Positions 36,721-49,087 of a DNA stretch of 64,000 bases are shown piece by piece (within the stretch, counting starts at the first letter, position 1; each line of letters begins with the position of its first letter). This DNA comes from Seriola aureovittata (taxonomy: Eukaryota > Chordata > Actinopteri > Carangiformes > Carangidae). Under the pieces are notes generated by a model. That model worked only from the letters and a program-made list of their open reading frames with translations. It ran no database searches and had not been told where the DNA came from. The DNA is taken from the NCBI RefSeq assembly GCF_021018895.1, contig NC_079372.1, positions 15,032,318 to 15,096,317 on the forward strand, written 5' to 3'. The position numbers and the translations under genes were made by a program.

Positions 36721-39172
36721 TCTTTAAAACATGAAGCACTGATACTGACCAAACTATCCGGTATTTAAGAATTAGCTCCATCTCTTCCCAGACTCACTAG
36801 GTGGTCTATGCTGGAGGCATAGCTGAGCGCAATGAATCTATAGTTATGTCATGAGCTAAATGTTCTGCTATGTTCATTGTGTAATTCTTAACTTTGTGTG
36901 TCCCCCAATTAGTGAACAGCTCACATTGCAGCTGAAAACAACACTACGAGAGCGGTGCAAGAGGACCAAAACATCAAAGGTGATGCCCGAAAAGTCTAAA
37001 CAATGAGCTGAAGGAAGAGATAAAAACCTCTTTGGAGTTCTCGGGACCTGCAGAGTAGGTGATAATTCTCTGTGGATTTTTAATTATACGCACCCATTCA
37101 ATTGGTTCGTTGTTGTTAAAAAATATTGACCATAGCCACTAAAAGTTGTCAATCCATCTTCCAGCAGGAGCTCCTTAGTGCCCTCTGGTGGCCACTCCTG
37201 GGTGACTATGCATCGAACAACTCTAAAAAATGCTTTAAAAATAGTTGCATTGGAGCACCCTGCACATCATGTCAAAAGTTACTTTGCAAAATGAATGTGT
37301 TGGGGCAGAGGGAGCTGGATAATTCTCTCATTCATGTGTGAGACAGGGGGTCTGTCAGTACCCTGTGTTTATGTACTTCTCTCACTGACATGGTGTAATG
37401 GAACGTGCAGTAATAACAGTGGAGGAATGGCATCGCAGCAGGAATCATTGAAAACACCCCATTTTGCTGCAACATTGTGCCTTATCGGAATATCACTGGA
37501 GCGTGAATGGCTAGTCAGCACCATCACTGCAACACACAACGCTATAGACATGGCTTATGGTGTCCAAACCATCAAGAAAACACTCCGTTACCATGGGGAC
37601 TTAACACATAAAATCATAATAAGAGGCATTGTTTCATTATGTTTGGCTGCATTCATAGTCACATTTTGCAGAATTTTCAACATTTTCTCTGCCAAGAGTG
37701 TTTTCTCTCATTGAGACCACTAATACAAAAGCTTCCACAACACTCCCTCTTTTTATAATGGTGCACTGCAGCCTCATCAGTGAATGAGTCTGGGCTTGTT
37801 TTCTGTTCAGAATACCTGTCTGCTTTTTCACTAAGCCTCCACTCCTATAGAAACTGGGGACATTCCAGCTGGCTGGAGGTGCCGATTAGTCCTGGTTTGT
37901 TTTGAATGAGAGTGTATGGGGCATCAGGTCTGTGTTGAGGGAGGGGACTTGGGGGCAGGCGTAGCTGGGAGGTCAACACTCATCTATTAACAAAGGTGAG
38001 ACAGACATGACCGACACCCTTTGATTAGCTACTCCATTAGTTAACCTGGTCACACAACAGAGCAGAAATCAGACGTCAAATATCGCCTTGCTGGAATTTT
38101 GTCTTCCAAAAGGTCTGATGGTAATTAGTAAGGGGATACCGGCTTCTGTGTGCTTGTGATTGTGCCTGTGTGCGTGTGTGTGTGTTGTGCAATTGTGCTG
38201 ACTAACTAATATGAAAATAACTTAATCTTGATGTGCAGTTTAACTCTCCAATTCGCTGTAACTCAAGACCTGAATTCCTGACTCATATATTAAAGCAAAG
38301 GTTATTCGAGATGTAGTTCCTGAATCCTTGTTTTCACATGCACAGATTCACCGACGGATTGATCTTTTCTTCTCCTGCTAACCTTAGAGCACAGGGTTTG
38401 GGTACCTTGACGCAGAAAGTCAATACATTGTCTAAAGGGACTGAAAGGGGTCACTGAGAACCAATTTAGATTCTTCAGCTTGCACAGTCAAAAGTTAATC
38501 CAGAGACAAAACAAGCTGCAGAAAAAGTGAGCAAGGTGTGACAGGTTGCACACTGCACTGGTTTGTCTCTTTGTTAAGGTTATTGGGTCACATTCTGTGT
38601 GCAGCAAGAAACAAACTTCACAAAGAAAATGTCAGTGGTGTGTTCTTGCTGAATACTGCATCAGAAAAGTAGCCTGTCTCAAAGGAGAGTAAACTTTCAG
38701 CAAAGAACCTGCTCTAAATTTGTTTTAAAAAGGTAAGAAAGTGTGCAGGTGACAGGTGATTAAATGTACACAATCTTAAACGAATAGTTTCGTTGCTATC
38801 CATTCAGCTTGACTTCCGGTTAAGGCACTCCTGGGTAATTGGCTAGGTGACCTCACTTTTCACCGTAGCAGCAACTACGAAAACTAGAATTGTTTGTGCA
38901 GTTAGGGGGTTTCATAACAACTGGTACAAACACAAGATGTACTTTGAGCAGGAATGTCATCATGTTTCATCATCGTACAAGAGCTGAGTGTGGATGCGGA
39001 AGAAGCAACCATATGTTTGTTGTCCAGAGCAGTTATGTTTGTCCAGAGGAGTGGCTGGGCTGTGAAGCCCAATGTAAAGGGATCAGTAGCCTCAGGTAAC
39101 GGACATTTGAATGTTAGATAACCTAGCTAATGTTTACTCTTGTTAGTAGTTATTCCAAAGCATCAGTCAGTT

Positions 39173-39470
39173 ATGTTAGCTTAGCGTAAAAGCTGGAAAC
39201 AGGTGCAACCAACACCTCTTAAACTCACAAATTAACATTGTATTGTAGTCTACATTTAATCCGTGGCTGAGAAATGCTGGAAGGCTTATTTTGTTATCTT
39301 TCAATCAAGCGTGTCTGTTATTTCACCTTTTTCTTGGCTTTATGCTAAGCTAAGACTATTGGCCGCTAGCATTAGCTTCATATTTATCCTAAAGGTATGA
39401 GAAATGTTTTGACGTTCTCATCTAACTATCAAAGATAAAAATAAACAGGATGTATTTGTCATGGATGGCT
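39173..39470 (+). mobile_element. Dispersed teleost repeat (TTAGCTTAGC type)
   Basis: It begins GTTAGCTTAGCGTAAAAGCT and continues through ACTCACAAATTAACATTG, TTATGCTAAGCTAAGACTAT, AGCTTCATATTTATCC and TCTCATCTAACTATC. I recognise this order of words as a short repeat found many times in percomorph genomes. It is non-coding, and its termini are not resolved. Confidence 0.5.
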
Positions 39471-42249
39471 AGCCAGTGGTGAAGCTTGCTTCTATGTAAC
39501 ACTAAGTGGCAATCTCTATTTGAACAATGTTGATGAAATTTTAACTCCTTTCACAATGTTGCCTGGTTTTAATGTGAAGAATTATGGTTGGACTTCAACA
39601 TGCATTTGTTTTAAAGAGAAATAATGATAAGTGATAGATACTGTGGATGCAGTGGTAGCTATTAATTTCTTAATTGAATCAACACACACCGTTTCTGTGA
39701 AATGTGTAGGAGGTGTGATTGTGAAGCCATACAGAACAACAATTTAGCAGCAAGATTTTGTTTTTAATGACAGAACAAACACAGAGGCAGCACATGCTGC
39801 CAGACTGTTCCCAAGCACACAGTAGCCTACAGTCTCACCTGAAGGTATTAAAAGCTTCCTCAGAAAGCAGCAGGAAGATATCATGTGAGAAAGTGTTGAT
39901 GTGGGATGATTATATGGGCATAGGTGTGAGAAGATCAAAAAAGTAATAAATACTCCACAGAGTATCACAACATGCTTGATTTGTAATAATCCTCACCAAC
40001 AACCAGCGTCTGTATGTTCAAAATATTCTAATTAAACTGAACTCATGCTGCTTAGGGTACAGTTTTATCATCAGTCAATAAAGGCCAACTGCCCTCTCTG
40101 ATAAGGGAATTTTCTACAGTGTGCCACATGTGACACTTTGCTAGGCCCCACGTCCCTTAGCTACTGTTGCTATGTCTGCTGAGCTTTCCATTCTAAAATA
40201 GCACATATACATTTTAGTGGCAGATATTCACCACTCAAAATTCACTGCCATATTTTGAACTTACATTTCACACAGAAGCGAAGGGGGCATCTAATTTATC
40301 ACCAGTGACGACTATGGATTTAATTAGTTGAATCAATGACTGTTGCTAGCGCGTTATATTTTGTAACGAGCTAGTGTAAGCTAATGCTAGCACTAAAATT
40401 CTGTAAATTAGTTGAAAAGCTCTGCTTCCAGCTGACTTTATTAATGTTTCCTGCTGATTTGTTTCAAAACAAGAGCTCAGCAAAAGAGTTTTAAATAGGC
40501 ACATGATGGCAATGCAGACATGGTATAATGCCAAAACACTGAGACTTGACAGGAAAAAAAAAGTCTTCCAACCTAAACAGTTATACATATACTGCTCTGT
40601 TTGAAACTGTTTGAAAAATACTAATATTAAGGCATAAATCTAGCATCATTTTCAGCATGAGGGGAAATCCAGAGCTTGAAAGGCCTGCTGTGCTCAGTTA
40701 TGGTTGCTCAACTCTGACTTAATAAATGATCAATAACAGCAAAACTGACTTCAAATAGTTAGGGAAAACATTGGTAATGACCAATACTGCTGACAACCTG
40801 AGAAAGATGTTTTAGCAAAGGTCAACGACAGCTGCAGATATAAACCTGTAACAAAAAAAAACAAAACAAAACCCTGCTGTCACTCTGAAGCTCATAATCT
40901 CTGAAAGGATTGGTGGACCTGGACAGCTTTTATAAGATGTTGAAGCGTAAACCGGCTCTTATGGAGTTGTTTTCCTCAGAGCCTCCAAATTTCAGTTTTA
41001 TACAGAGTTACAGGATTATCCAAGCTTAGCCTGCAGAAGCACATCAGTGGTGACACCAAAATTTTAGTGGCGAACCAGTTAAGAGGAGATGATCCCACAT
41101 CAGTAAGTAAAGAACACGGATACTTTGTGGATGTGGAAAGATATATTGGATAACTACTTCAGAATAGTGGAAACAATTATTTCTCGAGAGCAACCTTTTG
41201 TCTCTGCTTATCATTTTTTCAGACTTATTCTTCTGCACTGACTGAGTAGCCAAAGTTTCTCAGCCTCATGTTCTGTTTGACACATTTTCAACCTATATGT
41301 TTTATTCAAAATCCATCTCCATAATATAGCTATTTAAAAAGCATAATAATACATTATAATGTTTCCGTAAGCGATTAGAAATGTGATGCAACTGAGATTT
41401 TTATATGCAATTCATATGCAGTTTAAAGGGTTATAATATTGCATCATAGTGAAAAATGTGTTTTCCATTGATTTTTTGGATAATTATTGTAATATGTAAA
41501 TTATTATGAACATTAATTATAGACATACATCAATGAATCTCTAGAATGGTTATGGCATAACACAGACAGTCCCAAATCTGCAAACCAGTTGCAATATAAG
41601 GAACAACCCTTTTTTGTCATGTTGCTGCAAGTGTCTGTGTTTGTGAACATGAGTTGTGGTAGTCTTGTCATACACTTTGCAAATTAATTTGTTCTATTTG
41701 TGACACATGATGCTGGTTTCAAATTTCTTGGGGTGCAGGGCTGCCATGCTTTAGGTTTCTCTTTTCTTTTGATAAGTACTACAGCCGTCACAGAGGCAAC
41801 TCCGTGGCTGGTGTGTGTGGGAAGGTGCTGTCATCATCATGGAGTAAGATCATCTTCATATGGAGCCTCCCTTAGTTACGGTCAGTTTTATTTTCCTCCA
41901 CACCACAAAGCATTGTGGGCAACATGTCCATGATGTTACAGAACAACTCCACAAGCCGGAGCTGTCATTCATTTAAATGTGTATGTGCCAGTAACAAACC
42001 ACTGTTGTAAAGGTATGTCGCTTTTTTGCATGAAAATGTGTAAACACGACTACATCTATGTTATATAGTCAGTTGAGTTGTGTACTTAAAATATCCAATC
42101 CAAATTACAAGTGCTTCCATCAATTTTGAAAAATTAGAATTGTAATTTTAATCAAGATAACTGTCCATTTCATTTGGTCGCCTGTTAATGGCGTTATATC
42201 CCCTTATCACATGCATCAGTGTTGAAGTTGTCTGCTAGAAATGTTCAAA

Positions 42250-43050
42250 ATTTTTACAATATGTTTTATAGTTTTAGACTATATATTTTTAACTGGATGT
42301 AGGATTTTAGTCATCGGACGTCTCGATCTTAAGTTATCAGAGAAGCAAGCTGAGAAAACATTAGCAACAGCTATAGACTCACAGACCTTCTGAGAAATAC
42401 AGGTTTTTAACGTGAAACTGCTTATTCAGTATTTTTACTGAATTTAATCACCGGGTCCATTTGTTTTGGAGACAGCTAGACCACTGCAGATAATTCAGCT
42501 CCCGGTAAAAACCTCCTGAATGATTGACAGGGAAGGAATCCCAACTGGGAGTAGCTGACTACAATGACAGCAGGGGTGGTGAAGACAACAACTCCCATGA
42601 TCCCACTCTACCTCACAATGTCCCCAAACTCCATGTTATGTTATTGTTTTGATCGAAAGACTCCTAGTTTTTTAGCCTCTTTCAGCTCGTTGTTTCGGAT
42701 TAACGGCTCACCTCACTCCCATCAGCGTCATTTTAAACTGTAGTAGGCATCTATTTTCTGTTTTTAAAAAAAGGTCTCTAAAAAACCCAGTGTGTTCCCT
42801 CCTCAGTACAAAACAGCAGACAGACGGAAAGTTAGTGACTAGTCGCTGAAGACAGTGGAGCATTTAAGAGCTAAAGAACCAGGTATTTCCCACAGGAGTA
42901 CGTGGAGACCATGAAAGAACTGAAATGAATTTCATCAGGTGGATGCACACATGACTACAAAAGAATGCTAATATTGTCCTGCATCTACGTGATGTAAGAT
43001 CAAGCCATCGTTTGCTACGACATTAGCCATATCAATGTTAGCCTACAAAG
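42250..43050 (+). mobile_element. Large dispersed teleost repeat, near-complete copy
   Basis: Words such as CAGCTCCCGGTAAAAACCTC, AACTCCCATGATCCC, CAGCTCGTTGTTTCGGATTA and AAACAGCAGACAGACGGAAA occur in an order I recall from many fish genomes. The 3' section near 42855-42990 (TGGAGCATTTAAGAGCTAAA) recurs at 55058-55190, which shows directly that it is repeated within this window. No coding frame is visible and the class is unknown. Confidence 0.55.
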
Positions 43051-44618
43051 TATGCTGTGTCAGTGTAGCAGAGGTATAAATCATCAAACAGTGATGGCTG
43101 GCTTCCATTTAGCCATCTTTAATTCCGTAAGTAACACCTGTGCTTCTCCTACTATGACAAGTCAAAAAGTGTCTGCTGGGAAAAAGGCCTACTACTGTAG
43201 TGCAGGTATAAGGTTCAGCTCGTATTTCAGATGCTTCTTTCTACATCACGCCTTCATGTTTGATATTCTCTTTCTCAGCAAGGCCATGATCCAACTTGAG
43301 ATTGAATTCCTCATTCAATATCTGTCACTTTACTCATTGTTGTGCTACCACAGAATGACACAGGGGCCAGAAAAGTCGTAACAGTATTTATAGATCTAAG
43401 CTATGAGAACTGATAATGCGATAATAATGTGTTTGTTCCCATGACTAACAGGTGTAATGCTCGGTTCCCATGGGTGGAGGCGTGAATTTGTTGTGAATGT
43501 GTGACAGAGGGTTTTCATTCAGAATAGTTTCCTGGAAATGTTTGGTTCCTGTTGGACGGAAAAGTGTAGTAAGAGGGGAGATGTGTTGGTGACAGGGACA
43601 CAAATACACAAGCAGGTTTGGTGTGTGTGTCTGTGTGGGCATGTTTGTGCATCCTAGTTTTATACTTTTTTGATTACTTTGTATTACTAGCTAATATTTG
43701 CTTCGTTCATACTAGAGATACAAATTTTGAAAACATTATCAAAGTTGTGTTTCAAGGAAGGACCAGTTGGAAAGGTTTCAAGTGACTTTTATGACGACTG
43801 TACAGATACTGAATCAAGCCAAACTAAAGGAAAAAAGTAAACACTGTCCTGAACGACAAACACAGACACAAGGTGGTTGATATTTAGCCCAGAGACGATT
43901 CCTACATCACTCTATTTCTAGAAGTCATTGGCACTAAATTGAGAGTTTGTAATCTGGCAGTGGTTATTTTCTAGCCTCTGCTTATCTGAATAGAACATGA
44001 GGAGCAGAATGAGTTTCTGACTTTTGAAAATAAGAGCCACAGCCGCCGGCTTTACATATTTATTTGGTAGCAAAGGTTGGATTACGCAGCTGGGAAACTA
44101 AATTATGTATCCGCATCTAATGCTGATTCCTCTTCATAGGCCAAGCTCCCTAGATGAGGACAGGGCAACACGGATGGCAGATGTATAGCTCTGCAAGTGC
44201 CTATTTATCCTGCTGAAGTACGTGAAGCCAGACACTAAACACTACCCACTTTATATATGGATAAGAATGGTGTTATGGGTTTGGGATTTGATTGAAAGCA
44301 CCGCTATCTAATCTGTGATAAATATTCATCCCATTGCCTTTTTGTTTTTGTTTGTTTTAAATTAATTGTTGTGGAGCCCAGAATTAATGGGAATTTATCT
44401 GGTCAACTCCAAGATGTGGTGTTAGATTCATGACATTTGGACATCTCCTGTGTGGGGAGGCTTGCATTGTCTTTGACCTGCAGCAAATCAAAACTATGCA
44501 GATTGTGTAAAGCTGGCGTTGGTTTTGAGGAAGGAGTCATTTGAGGGATGTATTTTGTCTTTCTGACGATCCTTTCAAATTCACCCCCACCCCCGCTCTC
44601 TTTTCCGCCGTCTTTCAG

Positions 44619-44739
44619 GTAGGAATTTTCCAGAGGTGTTTCTGCAGAACTGTGGAATGCTGACAGGATGGAGCATGTCTCTGGTTCTCGCGCTATCTGT
44701 CGAATGTTTCCTCAAGTGTCTCTGCAAACCAGCTCAGAG
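44619..44739 (+). other. Candidate plus-strand exon A of an unknown transcript
   Basis: A strong pyrimidine tract ending CGCCGTCTTTCAG precedes 44619, and GAG then GTAAAA forms a donor at 44740. An ATG at 44668 opens 24 codons to the donor in phase 0 (MEHVSGSRAICRMFPQVSLQ and on). A second acceptor, TTTTCCAG, would start the exon at 44634. I do not recognise the peptide. This rests on splice signals only. Confidence 0.25.
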
Positions 44740-47700
44740 GTAAAAAGAAAACTGGAATAAAGTTCACTTTCCACAAGGTTGATAGTTGATCAAATGTTTT
44801 TCAATGATTAACAATGTAATTTTAAGTATATTACTTGAATAGAGACCCTTGCTGTTACAGTTCATAGTGAGACATTTAAATGTAATAACAACATAGGTAG
44901 GGCAGATGTGAATAAATACTCATTGGACATACAACAACATCATCATCTGCCGCTGTGCCTTTTGGTTTCCTCGAGTCTTTAATATCTTAGTTTCCGAGGA
45001 CATGATTCATGCCACTGTGAAAAGAGGGAAAAAAAAGAAGCTGCAGACTGAGATTTTTACCACTGAACTCAGACAAAGCTCTACATGTGCTTCAGGCTGA
45101 CTCACAAATGAGTGTTTTGCTTCCACCTCCTCCTCCATCTTCATTCCTCACATACTGAAGTATCCTACTGAGGTTACTGCAGGAATTTTTGACGGAGTGG
45201 AGGATGCCTTATTTTCTCCCCAACGATGCTAACACGGGGCAACATGAGCTGCGGCTTTGTAAAAGCTTCTCGTCCTCTGTGATCAGCTCCGGTTAAGTCA
45301 CTGGACCTGCCTGCGCTGTGAAACCTGATCCAGTAGTGAGATTTTCTTTGAAATGGAAAGGTAATACAGTTTGTCTGCCTCAAGCGTAGATAACAGTTTG
45401 GCGCTTCTACACTCTCTCTATTATGTGGGAGTACCATCAAAATGCATCAGTGCAACACATCTCCGTGGAGGTAATGGGATCTGAGTCCTTGATAATGGTG
45501 TACAATTTGAAACCTCATTTTGGCGGGGTAGTTAAGCTTTAACACCAGCAACGCTTGACCATTATCTGCCTTGATGCTGATGGAGATTAGGAGAGATCCC
45601 TGAATTAGGCAAACATGACCGCAACGTCCTTTAATAGGAAAAATACTTAGTCAAGAGCCTTCCTGGAGTTGCCCAATTTATTCCCCTGGAAAATGGAACA
45701 AAGTGAATTGCAAAAAGGGCCAATAACAATCTCGGCAATCTCAGCAGTAGAGCTTCACTGATGACCTGCTGGAAGATCATCAAATATTTGTTTTGCAGGG
45801 CCAGATGAGAGGCTGAAAATGCGCTTGTGCGCCATCTACTGAAGCAGGGAGGGAAGCAGATGTGTGCAGAACTCCACTGTGTTTTCAGACACTGGATAGA
45901 TCCCCAGAATACTGTATGTACTGTAGTTTTTACTTTTGAAAATTTTGTTTAAAAAATAAATGAGCCTCTGAGCTCGGAGAATGTCCTGAGAATGAAACAG
46001 GAATTGAGATACATAAGAATGACCGTAGCATTATTCAGACGAATACTTTGAAAGAATAACAATGGAAACTTATCAAGAGATATTTTCTAACCCCAAACAG
46101 ATCAAACAGGAACATACTGGAGGAACAATCTGCAAACTATTGATTATTACTGTTATTTGCTCCTGTCCCAGGTTGATGAACTTTTGGACTGATATTTTTG
46201 GAGGTTTTCTTGCAGATTAATACCAGAATTTCACTACTGGGAATAATTCCTGGAGATTATAGACATTAAACTTGTATTCTTTTGGTTACACGGCAAGGAA
46301 ATGTGTAACTTCACGTTGGTTGAATAAGAGCTGATAAGCAGTTTAAAGATTGCAAAAGGCAAAAACAATTACACTGAAGTGATGGACAGAAACATTTTAG
46401 ACCCTGCAGTCCCTTTAAAATAACTTACCTTAATTAATGTTTATGTTATATCATGACGCATCTCTAAGCCTATTATGAAGCCATTCATTCTTCTTACTTT
46501 TTTTGTTTTATTCCTGCAACTACATTTGTAAACACTTTGTCACCTTCAATCCTTCTACTTCATTTCAGCACGAAAAAAGGAGAAAAAGTAGGAACCAAAA
46601 GAGATTAGATCACTCATCTAAAATCAATGTTCTGGCAGGCGAGTTGATGGATATTTTCCACAAAATAATCTGCTCCTATAATCGTAAAGATATTCCCACG
46701 AGTATTGTGTTCTCAGCCTGAATTTGAATACCAACTTTGGAAAAACTGACCACTTGCAAAACATTCTCTGTCATCCCCCAGAGAACTGCACATCTGTGCG
46801 ATAAAGTCTTCTATATATGAGAGTAAACACGTAACTTTTGTCCTCTATTTATCAGGCTTTGACTGCTGGTTGATATCAAATATTGATAGGCTCCTGGAAT
46901 AACAGCTTATTTAAAACCTGACATTCTGTGGAATTTGTCTGTCTACTCTGTCTGATTTAATATGAGCGACTGTCCTGGACCTTCCTTAACCCAGACTGTC
47001 TCAGACCTGGACGAAATGTGAAATGATCAGCCCTCCCATGCCCCTGTTTAATAGTTTCCCACTATTTCTTTCTTCTTTTTTTTTGACAAATAATTCCATA
47101 AATCCTTAACCCACCCACCATAATACACACTTGACACATTTGTGTGGCAGGGTTCACAAAGATATATTAGACTGTTCTGTAGTATTAGGCCAGTCTTAGT
47201 TTTTCTCATAGATTAGTCTAATGCAAGTAAGAACGTTTCACAAAAATAAATACTTGCTAATTTTAAGCCAAAAAAATTAAACACCTTACCCCCAGGCTAA
47301 CTCAAGCCTAAGACCAATGTTACCATGGTAACCATAAATGACACCCGGGCTGAGCAGTATCACAAACGACAAAAAACAAGCAAACATGGCTAATAATTTG
47401 TGGATTGCGAACATTGTTACAAAGAGAAATGAGAGTGGAAAGAGTTTTTAGAGAGCACAGTGATTTTTTTTTTTTTCCAAATTAGATTTTTTCTTCTTCT
47501 TTTTTTTTTATTTCACTTTTCGCTGACTTTCCCAAGTAAAATCTCCTTGTAACTGTTGAATTCGACCAAAAGACAAACATTTTCTGCTGGGGGCAAATGG
47601 AGCTCAGCAGTTGAATGTCAGCCATTTTTTTTTTATCTTGAAAAGTCATTGCACCGCAGTTCGACTTAAGAATAGTCCAGAAATCTATCCAAAGTTTGTC

Positions 47701-48876
47701 TATTTGTTATATCTAAGTCACAGTCAAAGTCTATCTTTGTGAAACCGGCCCCACAGCTTGACAAAGGTTCCTTATTAGGAGAGCACAGCCTTTGTTTTCT
47801 CCATTCATAGAAAATGACTTCAGCAGACAATAAAGCATCAATCCAAACAAGCCAAGTGACAATTTGAAATACCATCTGCTATATTTTTAATATTGTAAAC
47901 TTCAATACACAGGGACACCGCAATGGCTCAGAAAGGTTTCTGTATAAGAACAGATGATTTATGGATGTTTGTAGTAACTATTAGGGTCAGGGTGTTGAAC
48001 TGTTGAATACTGTACACAGTATAATCCATGGGCGAGACTTTTTCACTATCTGTCTCTCAGTGTGTAGCCTATTTTCACTTCTGAAATGTTTCTTTCTGCT
48101 TTTGGAACTCAGATATAGATTTCTGGAGGAATGTGCAGAAACTGGATTTCTGTAACTTTTGAAAGTTACAAATGGTTTGTGCAATCTCTTTTCTCCATAT
48201 GAGAGTGGGCGAGTCATGCAGAGGTATTTTCTACAGCTGGGGGAGACACATAAAAAAGAATGTTGGCAATATTATTTCTGAAACCGAGTTGACGTTATTG
48301 CAGTTTTATGTGTCATGGGAAATCATTGTGTCCTGGGTTGCAGCAAATGATTATTGAGAGCTAATAGTGTGCGATGTTTAATATAAGGGAAGGAACAGAC
48401 AAAATCACTCATAGGACCTCAGGGAATAAATTAAGGGTGAGGAAGAGTGAGGGTATGAGGCATTTCTGCAGAAGGAGAATCTTTATTACCACCTGCCTGG
48501 CTTTGTGTTGTGTCATTACCGGGACACAACAAATTTCATACAACTGGTTGAGAACTCTATTCCCAGACTCTGCTGGAATGAACTCTGTGTGTGGACTGCA
48601 GTATTTACTGAAGCCAATACATCCAGCAAATATTGACCTGTGAAATGTAGAGATGAGCCATAGTGCCTGCAAGCTCCCGAGGAAATCGGCAGCATCACTT
48701 CAATTTCTTTTGCCATATGTTTGACTTAACAAGTCCACTGTCCTTTCATTACACACCTCGTGTTCTCCGGTGTATGAAGCCAAACAAGGATAAATTTGCT
48801 GTCTGCAAACTAGATCATACATAATTTACTTCCTTAACTCGTCGGACTCATGCAGCCCAGTGGTCTGCGGTTTCAG

Positions 48877-49087
48877 GTCATTGAGTCTCCTCTACATCCC
48901 GTTCCCCAGGCAGATCTCTCTCTCGTTGACCTTCTGCAGGGCAGACTACTGCTCGTGCAATGTGGAGAAAAGCAGTGTGGTCTCAGGAGGCCTGCCTGCG
49001 CCTGGGTGTGCTTATCAGCAAGCGGAAGAGAGAAGCTATTTTCCCCCTATCCTTCAATGAAGGGCACCTGAAGAGGCTTCTGCACAG
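48877..49087 (+). other. Candidate plus-strand exon B of an unknown transcript
   Basis: The acceptor GCGGTTTCAG and the donor ACAG then GTAGGA bound 211 nt. Joined to the segment ending at 44739, the frame stays open for 64 codons to a stop at 49069-49071, giving an 88-residue product of no known family. A stop before the donor would make this a poor coding exon, so a non-coding RNA is at least as likely. Confidence 0.22.

Larger units (their letters stand above)
30391..44618. other. Gene-poor region, left half of the desert
   Basis: I see no protein-coding exon I can support. Open frames of up to about 150 codons (for example 32075-32527 +) have no recognisable domain or splice framework. 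The stretch contains a GTAC-rich repeat (36490-36720), a fragment near 37,130-37,290 that carries GTGCCCTCTGGTGGCCA, the repeat at 39173-39470, a large dispersed repeat (42250-43050), and C/G-rich tracts near 33,566, 33,631 and 33,740-33,770. Confidence 0.45.
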
